Source of the DNA: a bacterium
GTDB taxonomy: Bacteria; Patescibacteriota; Minisyncoccia; Phycocordibacterales; UBA918
DNA: 36,647 nt
Reading direction: 5' to 3'
Assembly (NCBI GenBank): GCA_002710785.1
Contig: PAMC01000008.1
Span: 6,511 to 43,157 of the forward strand
Position numbers and translations under genes: made by a program. This document shows positions 35,647-36,647 of this stretch, one piece after another (positions within the stretch are counted from its first letter, which is position 1; each line of letters opens with the position of its first letter). The notes below the pieces were generated by a model. The model did not search any database, was not told the origin of the DNA, and was given only the letters and a program-made list of their open reading frames with translations.

Positions 35647-36369
35647 CTACTCGCGCAGTCGTTGCCAGGCGACGATATCATCCCACGTTACCCGGCCGTC
35701 GCCGGTAAAGTCGTAGGCCACTTCGGTACCACCGATATTTAAGAGTAAAACGCTTACGTCTTGGAAGTTAACTGCTCCGTCACTATTAACATCGATGGGT
35801 GGCACGAGCGGTAAGATGGAGACAAAGTTTGGTTCGTGCTTTGGCAGTGGTATCGCGTACTCGGTAGTATCAACAGTAAAAAGAGCGTCCAGCGGCGTTG
35901 CGAGTGGTACGTCGTTACCTAACCCGTCGTGCGCCATGATCCGCGCTCCGTGGAGGGTGAGCGTGGTGTCGCCCGGTGTGCGCGCCCGCAGCGTTACCCG
36001 CAGCAGCTCGCCTTCGCCGGTAAAACCGCCGGGCTCAGTAGTACCGCTGGCAAAGTAAATGCTATTCTTTGCCCGGTTGTACCATGGTTCTTCGACCCAC
36101 AGGTTGGCAATCGAGGTGTTGTAGCTAATATTCTCGACTGTAAAGCGATCGCTCGCAAAAATTAGTTCGCCAGTGAAGGCATTAACTGGTACGTCGCTAC
36201 GTACCATAACGCGCACGTCGGTCGTCTCACCAAGGCCTATGGTGACGATATTTGGCTCAATGCGCATCTCAGCCACTGCCCGATCATTAAGCGCGACAGT
36301 CGCCACCAGGGTGCCCGTAAGCGCAACAATGGCCAGCAGTAGGGTTCGTATTGAAACGAGGTAGGGCAT
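35647..36369 (-). CDS. Secreted cohesin-like plus dockerin-like protein
   Basis: 240 aa from the ATG at 36369 (MPYLVSIRTLLLAIVALTGTLVATVAL), a signal peptide or anchor. Residues about 40-170 (MRIEPNIVTIGLGETTDVRVMVRSDVPVNAFTGELIFASDRFTVENIS ... LRVTLRARTPGDTTLTLHGARIMAHDGLGNDV) have the strand pattern of cohesin-type domains. The C-terminus has two calcium-loop segments, DVNSDGAVNFQDVSVLLLNIG and DFTGDGRVTWDDIVAWQRL, the duplicated F-hand of dockerin type I. Cohesin and dockerin normally sit on partner proteins; here both are on one. Convergent with the thermonuclease gene, 4 nt between the stops. CATACT lies 6 nt before the ATG. Confidence 0.8.
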   Translation of the reverse strand: MPYLVSIRTLLLAIVALTGTLVATVALNDRAVAEMRIEPNIVTIGLGETTDVRVMVRSDVPVNAFTGELIFASDRFTVENISYNTSIANLWVEEPWYNRAKNSIYFASGTTEPGGFTGEGELLRVTLRARTPGDTTLTLHGARIMAHDGLGNDVPLATPLDALFTVDTTEYAIPLPKHEPNFVSILPLVPPIDVNSDGAVNFQDVSVLLLNIGGTEVAYDFTGDGRVTWDDIVAWQRLRE

Positions 36370-36387
36370 GTATGTAGTATGCCACAC

Positions 36388-36647
36388 ATAAACAGCCTCC
36401 CCAGGCAGTTCATTAATGTGGTCTTATCATAACGCTTGCTCGAACTACTTGGTCGCGAAGCGACTAACGCTGGCCGCGCGGAGCGCGTGGTGATGCGATA
36501 CTTCTCCGTACGCATTCGCGTTCGTGGTGATGCTACTACGCACCTCCCACCGCCTCGTCACCTTGGCGGTACGCCCTCCAGAACCTCCTTTGCAGTATTC
36601 CTTTTTCTTTTGGGCCCGGGAATAGTTTTTGAATATGGAAAAGGAGT
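36388..36647. other. GC-rich spacer with several hairpins, no confident gene
   Basis: Short perfect stems follow one another: GTCGC-GAA-GCGAC, CGCGC-GGA-GCGCG, ATGCG...CGCAT, CCGCC...GGCGG. No ORF in either direction looks protein-like; the 36237-36515 minus ORF is an antisense shadow. The last bases (AAAAGGAGT) look like a Shine-Dalgarno for a gene beyond the window. This could be a structured RNA or its fragment; I cannot name it. Confidence 0.3.

Noticed and set aside
36575-36598. CCAGAACCTCCTTT resembling the 16S rRNA 3' end (TGGATCACCTCCTTT)
   Set aside because: The upstream sequence lacks the conserved GTCGTAACAAGGTA helix region and the match is only about ten bases; treated as chance.

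Overview
The window looks like part of a Patescibacteria/CPR genome, most likely Parcubacteria (inference). It carries the str, S10, spc and infC ribosomal clusters with no uL30 gene. It also has Parcubacteria-style surface proteins with GYAWSSTIGW repeats and WTxPxxxPPxxNxxxPIN N-termini. Nucleotide kinases sit directly behind secY, start codons mostly lack a Shine-Dalgarno, and GC is moderate.

Layout. 1-1240 holds three accessory genes: a partial MerT-like membrane protein, a YbjN-like protein and a small secreted protein. 1434-7372 is a str-like block, fusA ... tuf-rpsJ, with three surface-protein genes wedged between fusA and tuf. 7373-11487 is the first S10 half (rplC-rplD-rplW-rplB), preceded by a fourth surface-protein gene and a GIY-YIG nuclease gene that overlaps rplC. 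11607-14955 is an accessory island: an Ala/Asp-rich protein, an unknown small protein, a secreted pectate-lyase-like gene with frameshifts, and a DUF2103-like gene whose 3' end is also found as a detached fragment. 14978-18896 is the second S10/spc half (rpsS to rplE) behind a near-consensus promoter. A minus-strand membrane protein interrupts it, and rpsZ-rpsH-rplF-rplR-rpsE-rplO-secY resumes at 19902. 24198-27718 is a nucleotide/N-terminus processing cluster (cmk-like, gmk, adk, map, ndk). 27971-28124 is a candidate 6S RNA. 28185-30354 holds a membrane protein, a beta-CASP nuclease and a MAPEG protein. 30409-31863 is infC-rpmI-rplT on the minus strand. 31991-36369 is accessory: Smr, DUF1295, a lysine-rich membrane-anchored histone-H1-like protein next to a SET methyltransferase, an acidic secreted protein, a secreted thermonuclease and a cohesin/dockerin-like protein.

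Three things stand out. (1) A family of imperfect palindromic intergenic elements of about 90-125 nt shares the motif CTCRCT-[hairpin]-CACTCG, an RGAC/GTCY inner pair that covaries, and locus-specific outer stems. Clear copies follow rpsJ, rplW, secY and ndk, and one lies antisense in the infC-rpmI gap. (2) Many accessory genes have a -10 box, often of extended TGnTAnnnT type, only 6-9 nt before the ATG, so they are probably leaderless. Ribosomal genes use a (G)TATG start context without Shine-Dalgarno, and only a few accessory genes have a real Shine-Dalgarno. (3) A lysine-repeat, single-pass membrane protein is convergent and overlapping with a SET-domain protein methyltransferase, a possible substrate/writer pair.

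All function calls come from reading motifs by eye; no database search was run.
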